From contig UQVD01000070.1 in assembly GCA_900544385.1 (NCBI GenBank), positions 1 through 10,688 of the forward strand: 10,688 nt of DNA, in the 5' to 3' direction. How positions within the stretch are numbered: position 1 is the stretch's first letter; every line of letters starts with the position of its first letter. Positions 1-7,244 of the stretch are shown here, piece after piece. This DNA is from an uncultured Collinsella sp. (GTDB taxonomy: Bacteria; Actinomycetota; Coriobacteriia; Coriobacteriales; Coriobacteriaceae). The position numbers were made by a program, and so were the translations under genes. The notes below the pieces were generated by a model. It did not search any database and was not told the DNA's origin. It worked only from the letters and a program-made list of their open reading frames with translations.

Positions 1-47
1 GAGATACTGATCGGTCTCGTGGGCTCGGAGATGTGTATAAGAGACAG
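1..47. other. Nextera i7-side sequencing adapter (artefact)
   Basis: This is library adapter, not genome. Positions 1-5 (GAGAT) match the end of Illumina P7, 6-13 (ACTGATCG) fill the 8-base i7 index slot, 14-28 are GTCTCGTGGGCTCGG, and 29-47 are the Tn5 mosaic end AGATGTGTATAAGAGACAG. Read in reverse, the index is CGATCAGT, which from memory is a Nextera XT v2 i7 index. Any protein predicted across it gains artefact peptides such as MCIRDS or MYKRQ on the plus strand, or LSLIHISEPTRP on the minus strand. Confidence 0.98.
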
Positions 48-1130
48 CTCCAGATGCTCGTGGTTGTGCTTCATCTTGGCCGCGCTATCGGTGAGCTCGG
101 TGTTGGGCAGCGGCTCGGATGCCATGACGGCATCGGCGCAGGCCTGGTCGATGGCGACCGGGTCGAAGCTCGCGAACATGCCGATATCGTTGACGATAGG
201 TGTATCGTTTTCGGGATGGCAATCGCAGTTGGGGCTGATATCAATGGCAAGCGAGATGTGGAAGCTCGGGCGCCCGTCGACGACGGCCTTGGTGTACTCG
301 GCGATCTTGCAGTTGAGCACGTCGGCCGCGGCTTCATAGCCGGGCTTGATGGCGTCCTGGTTGCATGCCGCAATGCAGCGGCCGCAGCCCACGCAGCGAT
401 CGTGGTCGATGGCGGCCACGTGGACCGTGCGGGTGTTGCCGTTGGCAAGCTCGCGCTCGCGGGTGTCGTCAAACGAGATGGCGTTGTGCGCGCAGATCTT
501 TTCGCAGGCACGGCAGCCAACGCAGTGCTCGGTCGCGACGTTCGGCTTGCCGGCGGCATGCTGCTCCATCTTGCCGGCGCGGCTGCCGCCTCCCATGCCC
601 AGGTTCTTCATGGCGCCGCCAAAACCGGCCTGCTCATGGCCCTTAAAGTGGGTGAGGCTGATCACGATATCGGCATCCATGAGCGCCTGACCGATCTTGG
701 CCTCGTGCACGTACTCGCCGCCCTCGACTGGGACGAGTGCCTCGTCGGTGCCCTTGAGGCCGTCGGCGATGATGATCTGGCAACCCGTGGCATACGGGGT
801 AAAGCCGTTCTGGTAAGCGGTGTCGATGTGCTCGAGCGCGTTTTTGCGGCTACCGACATAGAGCGTGTTGCAGTCGGTGAGGAAGGGCTTGCCGCCCAGC
901 TCCTTCACGACATCCGCGACGGCGCGGGCGTAGTTGGGGCGCAAAAAGCTCAGGTTGCCCAGCTCGCCAAAGTGAATCTTGATGGCGACGAACTTGTTCT
1001 CAAAGTCGATCTGCTCGATACCGGCGTGACGGATGAGGCGCTTGAGCTTGTCGAGCTGGCTCTCGCGAGCATGCGTGCGCAGGTTGGTGAAGTACACCTT
1101 GGCGGGTGCTGCGGGTGCAGTTGCGGTCAT
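48..1130 (-). CDS. DUF362 protein with two 4Fe-4S ferredoxin motifs (3'-truncated)
   Basis: The frame from ATG at 1128-1130 gives 361 codons to the adapter junction with no stop, so the C-terminus is missing. The DUF362 domain spans roughly residues 10-190 and carries the glycine-rich run SLTHFKGHEQAGFGG (158-172) followed by MKNLGMGGGSR. Two CxxCxxCxxxC motifs follow: C203/C206/C209/C213 and C246/C249/C252/C256, which should bind two [4Fe-4S] clusters. A further CxC pair (C302, C304) lies near the end. No signal peptide or membrane segment is visible, so it is probably a cytoplasmic redox protein. The start is supported by GAGGGG about 8 bases upstream. DUF362 proteins have no well-established reaction, and I do not assign one. 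Family members are usually near 370 residues, so only a short tail is probably lost. It is separated from the upstream permease by 244 bases holding repeats and is likely its own transcription unit. Confidence 0.93.
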
Positions 1131-1172
1131 AGATCTATCCCCTCGGTCTATATGGCGTTACAGACATAGAGG

Positions 1173-1203
1173 ATGGTACCAGTTAAAGCAGAGTTAAAGT
1201 CAA
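1173..1203 (-). promoter_or_regulatory. Candidate promoter and paired CTTTAACT boxes upstream of the DUF362 gene
   Basis: On the minus strand, two exact CTTTAACT boxes (1192-1199 and 1181-1188) start 11 bases apart, one helical turn. TTGACT (1198-1203) resembles a -35 and TACCAT (1173-1178) a weak -10, but the 19-base spacer is long. Two direct boxes with an 11-base period are the layout used by OmpR/PhoB-family regulators; TTAAC-like boxes recall the Bacillus PhoP type. The pattern is seen directly; its use is inference. Confidence 0.35.
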
Positions 1204-1214
1204 GTACGGCACCT

Positions 1215-1241
1215 AGTCATTGGGGACAGACTTAAATGACT
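1215..1241. repeat. REP-like palindromic repeat, copy 1
   Basis: The arms AGTCATT (1215-1221) and AATGACT (1235-1241) are perfectly complementary and enclose GGGGACAGACTTA. The element shares its core with the copy at 1247-1275, five bases away. From memory, sequences of this type are scattered between genes in Collinsella and may be moved by REP-associated tyrosine transposases; no such gene is in this window. Confidence 0.75.
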
Positions 1242-1246
1242 GAAAC

Positions 1247-1275
1247 CACTCATTGGGGACGGACTTAAATGAGTG
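1247..1275. repeat. REP-like palindromic repeat, copy 2
   Basis: The arms CACTCATT (1247-1254) and AATGAGTG (1268-1275) are perfectly complementary. The core GGGGACGGACTTA differs from copy 1 by one base. In the arms, the G of copy 1 (AGTCATT) is C here (ACTCATT), and the opposite arm changes to match (AATGACT to AATGAGT), so pairing is kept. Confidence 0.75.
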
Positions 1276-1286
1276 CCTCGCCACCT

Positions 1287-1336
1287 GGCAGCTAGGGACG
1301 TTCCTTTCCTGCCGGCAGCTGGGGACAGTCCTTGCC
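1287..1336. repeat. Tandem GGCAGCT-GGGAC units
   Basis: Two adjacent related units start with GGCAGCT(A/G)GGGAC, continue with a CCTT-containing stretch and end in GCC: 1287-1313 and 1314-1336. The first has an extra TTTCC-like stretch. They sit directly downstream of the two REP-like palindromes and share the GGGGAC element with them, so 1215-1369 looks like a composite cluster of related short repeats. Confidence 0.55.
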
Positions 1337-1369
1337 AGCACGGCCGGCGAACCGGCAAAGACTGTCCCC
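1321..1369. repeat. Inverted repeat GGGGACAGTC...GACTGTCCCC
   Basis: Arms 1321-1336 and 1354-1369 pair at 15 of 16 positions, the exception being a possible G-U pair, around a 17-base GC-rich loop that contains GGCCGGC. It begins five bases beyond the stop codon of the FtsX-type permease, so it may help stop transcription or protect the 3' end of that mRNA. There is no T-tract on the minus strand, so it is not a canonical intrinsic terminator; a REP-type element is equally likely. Confidence 0.7.
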
Positions 1370-1374
1370 GATAA

Positions 1375-4041
1375 TTACTCCTGCACTTTGAGGGCTTCGG
1401 CCAAGCTGACGCGCTTGATGGAGCGCGTGTGCAGCAGCGCCACGACCAGGTAGGTCGCAAAGCCAATGCCCACGCACGCCGCCATGGACCAAGCGGGCAC
1501 GTAGATCTCGATATTGCCGTTATAGGCGAGCAGCATCGAACGGAAGATGGCCGTTAGCGAGCCAATAATGACCGGCAGGCTCAGCACGAGTGACGCCGCC
1601 ACGCACAGCGTGATCGAGCGGATGTACAGATGCGAGATCTCGCCATCGCGATAGCCAAAGACTTTCATGTAGCTGATCGAACGGGCACTGTGGTCGATCA
1701 CAGCCTTGGTCAGCAGGTACATAAACAGCAAGAAGATGAACACCGCGAGCCCGACCATCATTCCGATCATTTTGCTCATCATGCCGATGAATTGGTCGCC
1801 CACGGCGCGCATGTCGTCGGGCGTGGTGTCGCCGGCAAAGTAACGAGCATCGAGGTCGAGCTTCTCGTTGCTTACATAGCCGTTAAAGTAGGCGGCGTCG
1901 TTGTCGAACAGCTCATTAAAGTCGTCGATACTCATATAGATATTCATGTCCGACTTGGAGCCCCAGGCACAGTCCTTGCCCGCGTACTCAAGGGAATAAT
2001 ACTCACCCTCGTACTTGTCGCTGAGCGTGACCTTCTGGCCCTCGCTCCAGCCAAACTTGTCGAGCAAGCCACCGCCAAAGACGACGCGTCCGTCGCCGAC
2101 GTCCAGCCCTTTCCAGTAGCGCGAATCGGGCGAGATGCCGTAGACAGAAATCGTCTCCTGCCCATTTCCGTCGCCGCGATCGTATTGCAGCTGGTAGACG
2201 GCGTATTTCTCGGCCTGTGCGATTGCGCCCGCGCCGTTATCGGTCGTATTGACCGGGTGGATATCGTCGTTGTCGGTGTCAATCTTAGAGGCCTTGTCAA
2301 TCAGGTCGATAGCCTCGTCGCGGTTGCAGCCGAGGGCATCGGCAAGGTCATCGAGGCGCGCATAAAGCGCATCCTTCTTGTCCTGGACCTTGGCGAGCGC
2401 GTCCTGCGCCGCGGCCAGGCTCTCGGCAGACGGAGCGCTGGTCGCGGCATCGGCTGCCGCCTGCGCTGCATCGGCCGCGTCGTCAAGCTCGTCATCGGCA
2501 TCCTGAGCGGCAGAAAGCAGTGCGCCGTCAACCGACTGCAAACGCTCGAGTGCCGACCACTGCTCGCGCTCCTCGGCAGTGCCCTCGAGCTCCAGCGGCG
2601 CCTTGAGCGTGTACTGGTGCTCGGCGACCAGGCTTGTCTCGAGGTTGTCCGCATAGTGCGTCATCGTGGGCAGAATCGCCAGGCCAAAGAGCAGCAGTAG
2701 CGACGCAAATGCAATGCCCACGAAGAGCGTGGCGAAGTTGCCCAGATTGCGCAGGAAGATACGCAAGCGGAAGCGGGAAACAAAACCCATGCGCTCCGGC
2801 AGTTGCATACCACGCTTGGTACCCGACTTGCCGCTCGCCTCGTGACGAAGGAACTGCAACGGCGTCTTGCCCATTTTGCGGAGCAGACCCACCAGCGTGA
2901 TGAGGATGAGCGCGGCGGCGGGAACCACGGCGCACTTCACAAAGATTTCCCAGCTCCAGTACACCTGGAAGGGCGGCAGACTGTACGAGCCGTAGTAGAG
3001 ACTGCGCATGGGCTCGGTAAAGAACACAACGCCGAGCGCAGTGCCCAAAAGCGCCGCGACCACGCCCACGATGGCGGGAAGTGCCAGGTAGTGCAGCACG
3101 ATCTCGCGGCGGCGGTAGCCGCTGGCGAGCAGCGTGCCGATAATGGCGCTCTCCTCCTCGATGGTGGCGTCGGTGAGCACCACAAAGACAAACGCCATGA
3201 TCACGATGATGATGTCGAGCAGCGTCATCCACATCGTGGAGTCGCCGTCCACGTCGTCGCGCGCGTAGCCAATACCCTGGTTGGAATCGGCGTCGATGAG
3301 GTCATCCACGCGTGCATCGGCATCGGTGAGCGCCTCCACCATATCCTGCTCCGCATCGACGCGATCCGCGGTGGAGAGATCGCGATCGGTAAAGGTAAAG
3401 GAGTAGGTGTAGGCAGGCGCGCCGCCGGCGTCCTTAAGCGCGGCAAAGCCGGCGTCGGTGACCTCGGCCACACCGTACGTGATGGTGTTCACCGTAAAGT
3501 CCGAATTGTTGAGGAACAGCGCCTGGCTATCGGGCTGGGTCATGATGCCGCAGATGGTGTAGGTGCGACCCTCGAGCTCGACTTTATCGCCCACGGACAG
3601 GTTGTTATTGGTGGCGAAGACACGGTCGATTGCCACCTCGTCGTCCGCCTTAGGCCGCCTACCTTCGCAGTAGGACGCGATATCGACCTTGGTGCGGTGC
3701 GCATAGGTGCGCAGCGTGCGCTTGGTGCCGTCGTCGCCGGACGCCTTTTTGATGATGGCGTCGATGGAGAAATTCTTGTAGAGCGTGACGCCGCCGACGT
3801 CGTCGGCCGCGTCCTCGGCTGCCTTGAGTTGTTCCTCGGTCGCCTCGAAGGAGGTGGTCACGCGGCCGTCCTCAATCGTGTACGCATCGCGCATGTCATC
3901 GATAAGGCAGCCGATGGAATGCGCCGCGAGCAAAAAGCCCGAGGTGAGAGCGATACTTCCACACATAAGCAAAAAGATGCCCAGGTACTTGCCGATATTG
4001 CGGCGCAGCTCGCGTGGAAGACGTTTTGCGAAAGGTGTCAT
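1375..4041 (-). CDS. FtsX/MacB-family ABC transporter permease, 888 aa
   Basis: A large inner-membrane permease of the FtsX (COG0577-like) family. Residues 18-40 form the first membrane helix, followed by an extracytoplasmic domain to about 268. A three-helix FtsX block follows (270-289, 317-342, 365-387). The second half repeats this plan: a helix at 434-456, an extracytoplasmic domain, then helices at 756-778, 808-830 and 850-870. Residues 485-590 in the second outer domain are rich in Ala, Asp and Leu heptads and look like a coiled coil. The ATG at 4041 lies 8 bases after the ATPase stop, with AGGCGG upstream as a modest ribosome site; an in-frame TTG five codons earlier would overlap the ATPase and is less likely. 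It pairs with the ATPase just upstream. FtsX/MacB systems move lipids, lipoproteins or antimicrobial peptides, or transmit force across the membrane; the substrate here is unknown. Confidence 0.95.
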   Translation of the reverse strand: MTPFAKRLPRELRRNIGKYLGIFLLMCGSIALTSGFLLAAHSIGCLIDDMRDAYTIEDGRVTTSFEATEEQLKAAEDAADDVGGVTLYKNFSIDAIIKKASGDDGTKRTLRTYAHRTKVDIASYCEGRRPKADDEVAIDRVFATNNNLSVGDKVELEGRTYTICGIMTQPDSQALFLNNSDFTVNTITYGVAEVTDAGFAALKDAGGAPAYTYSFTFTDRDLSTADRVDAEQDMVEALTDADARVDDLIDADSNQGIGYARDDVDGDSTMWMTLLDIIIVIMAFVFVVLTDATIEEESAIIGTLLASGYRRREIVLHYLALPAIVGVVAALLGTALGVVFFTEPMRSLYYGSYSLPPFQVYWSWEIFVKCAVVPAAALILITLVGLLRKMGKTPLQFLRHEASGKSGTKRGMQLPERMGFVSRFRLRIFLRNLGNFATLFVGIAFASLLLLFGLAILPTMTHYADNLETSLVAEHQYTLKAPLELEGTAEEREQWSALERLQSVDGALLSAAQDADDELDDAADAAQAAADAATSAPSAESLAAAQDALAKVQDKKDALYARLDDLADALGCNRDEAIDLIDKASKIDTDNDDIHPVNTTDNGAGAIAQAEKYAVYQLQYDRGDGNGQETISVYGISPDSRYWKGLDVGDGRVVFGGGLLDKFGWSEGQKVTLSDKYEGEYYSLEYAGKDCAWGSKSDMNIYMSIDDFNELFDNDAAYFNGYVSNEKLDLDARYFAGDTTPDDMRAVGDQFIGMMSKMIGMMVGLAVFIFLLFMYLLTKAVIDHSARSISYMKVFGYRDGEISHLYIRSITLCVAASLVLSLPVIIGSLTAIFRSMLLAYNGNIEIYVPAWSMAACVGIGFATYLVVALLHTRSIKRVSLAEALKVQE

Positions 4042-4049
4042 GGCGCCGC

Positions 4050-4763
4050 CTACCAATCGAGCTCGGCGGCCGAGACGGGCGACTCGTTGAGCTCATCCTC
4101 GACGATGCGCCCGTCGCGCAGGCGCAGCACGCGATTGGCCATGCGCGCGATGGCGGCATTGTGGGTGACAATGATGATGGTGCAGCCGTAGGTGCGGTTG
4201 ACATCCTCCATGAGCTGCAAGATTTCCTTGGACGTCTTATAGTCGAGCGCACCGGTGGGCTCGTCGCACAGCAGCAGGCCCGGGTTTTTGACGAGCGCAC
4301 GGCCGATGGCGCAGCGCTGCTGCTGGCCGCCCGAAACCTGGCGCGGGAACTTGTTGCGGTGCTCGTAGAGGCCCAGCGAGCGTAGCAGGCCGTCAATGTT
4401 GAGCGGCTTTTTGGACAGGTGTGCCGTGACCTCGATGTTTTCCTTGATGGTGAGGTCGGGCACCAGGTTGTAGAACTGAAAGACAAAGCCCAGCTCACGG
4501 CGGCGATACTCGCCCAGGTCGGTAGGCTTGAGCACCGTGAGGTCGCAGCCGTCCACCATGATAGAACCGCCGTCGGCATCCTCCAGGCCGCCGATCAGGT
4601 TGAGAAAGGTCGACTTGCCCGAGCCCGAGGGCCCCAGCATGACGCAGATCTCGCCGCGGTTGATGGACGCGTCGATGCCATCGAGTACCGTCAGGCGTGC
4701 ATCACCGTCGCCGTAATGCTTTTTGAGATCCTTAACCTGGACATAGGCTTCCTGCGTTGCCAT
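4050..4763 (-). CDS. MacB/LolD-type ABC transporter ATP-binding protein, 237 aa
   Basis: The nucleotide-binding subunit that powers the FtsX-type permease encoded 8 bases downstream. Walker A is GPSGSGKST (44-52), the Q-loop glutamine is Q96, the signature is VSGGQQQR (143-150), Walker B is LLLCDEPTGALD with D167/E168, and the switch histidine is H201. All catalytic elements are present, and the length is normal for the MacB/SalX/LolD group (COG1136-like); GALD after Walker B is typical of it. I chose the ATG at 4763 (MATQEAYV) because GGGGGA lies about 6 bases upstream; in-frame ATGs at 4775 and 4787 lack such a site. The gene ends TGGTAG just before the permease start, so translation is probably coupled. 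Whether the pair shares a message with the exporter upstream is unclear, since 93 bases separate them. Confidence 0.96.
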   Translation of the reverse strand: MATQEAYVQVKDLKKHYGDGDARLTVLDGIDASINRGEICVMLGPSGSGKSTFLNLIGGLEDADGGSIMVDGCDLTVLKPTDLGEYRRRELGFVFQFYNLVPDLTIKENIEVTAHLSKKPLNIDGLLRSLGLYEHRNKFPRQVSGGQQQRCAIGRALVKNPGLLLCDEPTGALDYKTSKEILQLMEDVNRTYGCTIIIVTHNAAIARMANRVLRLRDGRIVEDELNESPVSAAELDW

Positions 4764-4782
4764 GGTATCCCCCATTGTTAGC

Positions 4783-4800
4783 CTCATACTACTTTATGAG
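4783..4800. promoter_or_regulatory. Palindrome overlapping a candidate promoter for the ATPase-permease pair
   Basis: CTCATA (4783-4788) and TATGAG (4795-4800) form a 6-base inverted repeat with a 6-base centre, 20 bases upstream of the chosen ATPase start. On the minus strand TAGTAT (4786-4791) is a possible -10 inside it, with only a poor -35 (TTTACT-like) further up. This AT-richer stretch in a GC-rich region suggests a promoter with an operator. The repeat is seen; the function is inferred. Confidence 0.3.
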
Positions 4801-4856
4801 CGTAATAGTAAACCTTGGCGAACTATTTTGGAGCGAGGCTTGGGATTTATTTCAGA

Positions 4857-6062
4857 CTAGGCGCGGGATTTGGCGCGTGCGAGAGCCAGGCCTACGGCGG
4901 CAATGGCGGCGGCGAAGAGCACGGTGACGCCCAGGTCGCAGGCGATGTCGCCCAACACGGCAGACGTCAGGTCCGAAGCAAGCGCCTTGCCGATCGCGTC
5001 GTTCACCCAATACGTCGGCACAAAGTGCGCCACCGTCTGCACGGCCGAGCCCATGAGCGACAGCGGCATCCAAGCGCCGCCCAAAAACGTCATGAGCATG
5101 CCGAGCAGGTTGCCCACACCGTTGAGCAGCTCCTCGCGCGCACCCAGGCTCGAAAGGGCAAAGCCAACGGCCAGCGGCGTGCACGCCAGGGCAAACGTCG
5201 CTGCCAGCGCCAAGCACACACGACCCGCGCCGACCTCGGCAACCGCGCCGGCAAAGCCCACGACGCCCATCATACTCGACACGAGCCAAATGCAGACGGT
5301 GAGCACGGCGGCGGCCGCAAACACGGCAAGCGAACGCTGACGCTCGGAGACCGGGCTGGCATCCATGCGGCGCACGCGCTCGGGCTCGTTCATGCCCGAG
5401 AACACCAGTCCCACCGACACGATGACCGACGAGATAATCGCGTACGCGCCAAAGTTGAAGTACGACTCGAGCGTGGCGGCAGCAGTCGAGTCGACCTTGA
5501 CCTGCTCGATCTGGACCTCCGCGCGCTTTGCAGCGGCATGCTCGGCGGCCTTGGCAACGTCGCCGTTAGAAGCAGCGGGCTCAAGCGCCGCCGCAGCGCC
5601 CGCGAGCGAGATCCAGCGCGAGGCCTCGGCAGACGAAAGCGCCGCCGCCATGGTGCCGGCACCGTAGGTCACATCGAGCTTGGGCAGGGACTCCCCCACG
5701 CGGGCGGCTGCAACGAGGTCGTCCTCAAACCCCTCCGGGATAAAGAACACGCAGTCGGCGCTGCCCTTGGCGCTGTTGCTCTTGGAGAGCGCGTCCGCAA
5801 GGTCGTAGGTGTCGTCGCCGACGCCCATGACCAGGTCAAAACGCGAACCTAGGTGCTTGGTGAGCGCACGTGAAAGATCACTGCCGTCGCGGTCGACCAC
5901 GATCACGTTGGCATCGTAGGGCTTGTACTCGGTGAGCTGCGACGAGTTCCAGCTCACCGAGGCCGCGATGAATACGCCCATGAGCGAAATGAACACCGTA
6001 TAGATGAGCAGGTAGAATGGGTGCGCCAGCGCCATGCGAAGCGCGGTCTTAAAGGTGCTCAT
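4857..6062 (-). CDS. ABC-2 type transporter permease, 401 aa (second of pair)
   Basis: An integral membrane subunit of an ABC-2 exporter. It has one N-terminal helix (about 16-35), a long outer domain (36-200) that ends in an Ala/Glu-rich, possibly helical stretch, then five helices near 203-224, 245-268, 282-305, 315-340 and 372-396. This is the usual ABC-2 membrane layout (YhgE/DrrB-like). The segment FLGGAWMPLSLM (326-337) followed by a PTYW motif (349-352) is typical of ABC-2 permeases. The start is ATG at 6062, with GGAAGGAG 5-6 bases upstream; a TTG at 6077 falls inside that ribosome site and is rejected. Its start overlaps the end of the preceding permease by 14 bases, indicating coupled translation. 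With its neighbour it probably forms a heterodimeric channel driven by the ATPase at 7245-8183. The substrate is unknown. Confidence 0.93.
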   Translation of the reverse strand: MSTFKTALRMALAHPFYLLIYTVFISLMGVFIAASVSWNSSQLTEYKPYDANVIVVDRDGSDLSRALTKHLGSRFDLVMGVGDDTYDLADALSKSNSAKGSADCVFFIPEGFEDDLVAAARVGESLPKLDVTYGAGTMAAALSSAEASRWISLAGAAAALEPAASNGDVAKAAEHAAAKRAEVQIEQVKVDSTAAATLESYFNFGAYAIISSVIVSVGLVFSGMNEPERVRRMDASPVSERQRSLAVFAAAAVLTVCIWLVSSMMGVVGFAGAVAEVGAGRVCLALAATFALACTPLAVGFALSSLGAREELLNGVGNLLGMLMTFLGGAWMPLSLMGSAVQTVAHFVPTYWVNDAIGKALASDLTSAVLGDIACDLGVTVLFAAAIAAVGLALARAKSRA

Positions 6063-7236
6063 AGCGGCTCCTTCCAAAGATCAGCGTAGCGGCGGCGACA
6101 AACACCAGCGTCATGAGGACCAGCGCGCCGGCGCGAACGGCAAAGGGACCCAGGTCCTCAAAGAAATACAGGCGGTTGAACATGTCGCAGATGAGCTTGA
6201 CGGGGTTGAGCCAGCACTCGGCCGGGCAGGCGCGGGCGACGTCGTCGGCAAGCGCCATCGCCGGCTCGCCGTAGAGGCCGGCGAACAGGGCGCACGTGGT
6301 GGCAAAGCCCGTGAGGATGCCCGACTTGGACGCCTTGCCGCCCTTAACGGGAAGCGTGCCCACAAAAAGGCCCAGGCCCGTCGCGGCAAGCGCGGACACG
6401 GCGGCGCCCACCAGACACAGCCCCTCGCGCCCGCCAAAATCGACGCCCACGACCAGGCGCACGTAGCCAATCGCAACCGCCATCGAAGCAAAGGAGACCA
6501 GCCACGAGCCGACAAAGATGCCGGCCAGCGACGCCGTCTTGGAAAGGCCGCCCACGCAGCGACGCGCGCCAAGGCCCGACAAATTGGGCTGCAGATCGAC
6601 GACGCTCAAGGCGGCAAACTCGGCAGACATCATCGCGACCAGGCCAAAGAGCGCGTAATAGTAGATGACCGTGCCATCGGGTGTGGTGCGTGTCAGGCTT
6701 ACGCGGCGGGTACTGCCCTCGAGCGACAGGGCGCGCGCAACCGCCTCCGGGTCGGCGAGCGCCGCCGGGTTGTCCTGGGCAATCTGGGACATGAGCTCGG
6801 CATTTTGTGTATACGAGCTTGCCACCGTTTCCAGAATGCTGCGGTCGGTGAGCACCGACGACGCACGCGAGCTGTCATAGCTCGAAAGCAGCGTGAGTTT
6901 GGGCGTACCCGCGTCGTCGACCGCATAGATGCCCGCGACCTCGCCGGCCTTGAGCGCACGGTTCGCATCGGCTGCGTCGTCGCACTCGTGGATCTCGAGC
7001 AGTTGGTCGTCGCTCTCCTTGGCAAGCGAGGTCGCCACGTCCTTAAAGGTCGAGGCGTCCCAGGCCTCGTCCGACACGACGGCAACCGGCACCGGGTCGA
7101 TCTTGCCGTCGGAGCTGAGGTTCGCAAACATAAACATGAACATCGTGGAAAGCGCGATGGGAAAGATCGCGCCCCAGACCCATGTGCTCGGCCGGCGCAG
7201 CAGCGTCTTGACCGTAGTGATGATGGTGTTGAACAT
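6049..7236 (-). CDS. ABC-2 type transporter permease, 395 aa (first of pair)
   Basis: The first of two paired ABC-2 membrane subunits. It has a helix at about 18-38, an outer domain from 39 to 188, then helices near 189-212, 235-263, 270-293, 304-326 and 364-386. The outer domain starts PVPVAVVSDE and later reads IYAVDDAG, the pattern seen in ABC-2 exporters whose outer domain resembles YhgE/Pip or NatB-type proteins. The ATG at 7236 has AGGGGG about 6 bases upstream and lies 8 bases after the stop of the ATPase, so the three genes form one operon. The two permeases share architecture but little obvious sequence identity by eye, which fits a heterodimer. It is probably an efflux pump for a drug, peptide or lipid-like compound. 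Confidence 0.93.
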   Translation of the reverse strand: MFNTIITTVKTLLRRPSTWVWGAIFPIALSTMFMFMFANLSSDGKIDPVPVAVVSDEAWDASTFKDVATSLAKESDDQLLEIHECDDAADANRALKAGEVAGIYAVDDAGTPKLTLLSSYDSSRASSVLTDRSILETVASSYTQNAELMSQIAQDNPAALADPEAVARALSLEGSTRRVSLTRTTPDGTVIYYYALFGLVAMMSAEFAALSVVDLQPNLSGLGARRCVGGLSKTASLAGIFVGSWLVSFASMAVAIGYVRLVVGVDFGGREGLCLVGAAVSALAATGLGLFVGTLPVKGGKASKSGILTGFATTCALFAGLYGEPAMALADDVARACPAECWLNPVKLICDMFNRLYFFEDLGPFAVRAGALVLMTLVFVAAATLIFGRSRYEHL

Positions 7237-7244
7237 GGCGCCCC

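Noticed and set aside
33..1169. Long plus-strand open frame of 378 codons
   Set aside because: It begins inside the adapter (MYKRQ) and is antisense to the clear DUF362 gene with its two ferredoxin motifs; its composition is typical of a GC-rich shadow frame.
1215..1369. Insertion sequence or its terminal repeats
   Set aside because: No transposase frame and no target duplication are visible; the units are short palindromes better described as REP-like.
1321..1369. Canonical Rho-independent terminator for the FtsX permease
   Set aside because: The hairpin is strong but no T-tract follows it on the minus strand, so it is listed only as an inverted repeat.
2803..4191. Plus-strand open frame of 462 codons
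   Set aside because: It is antisense to the FtsX permease and ATPase; it is rich in His, Arg and Gly, shows no domain, and spans two real genes.
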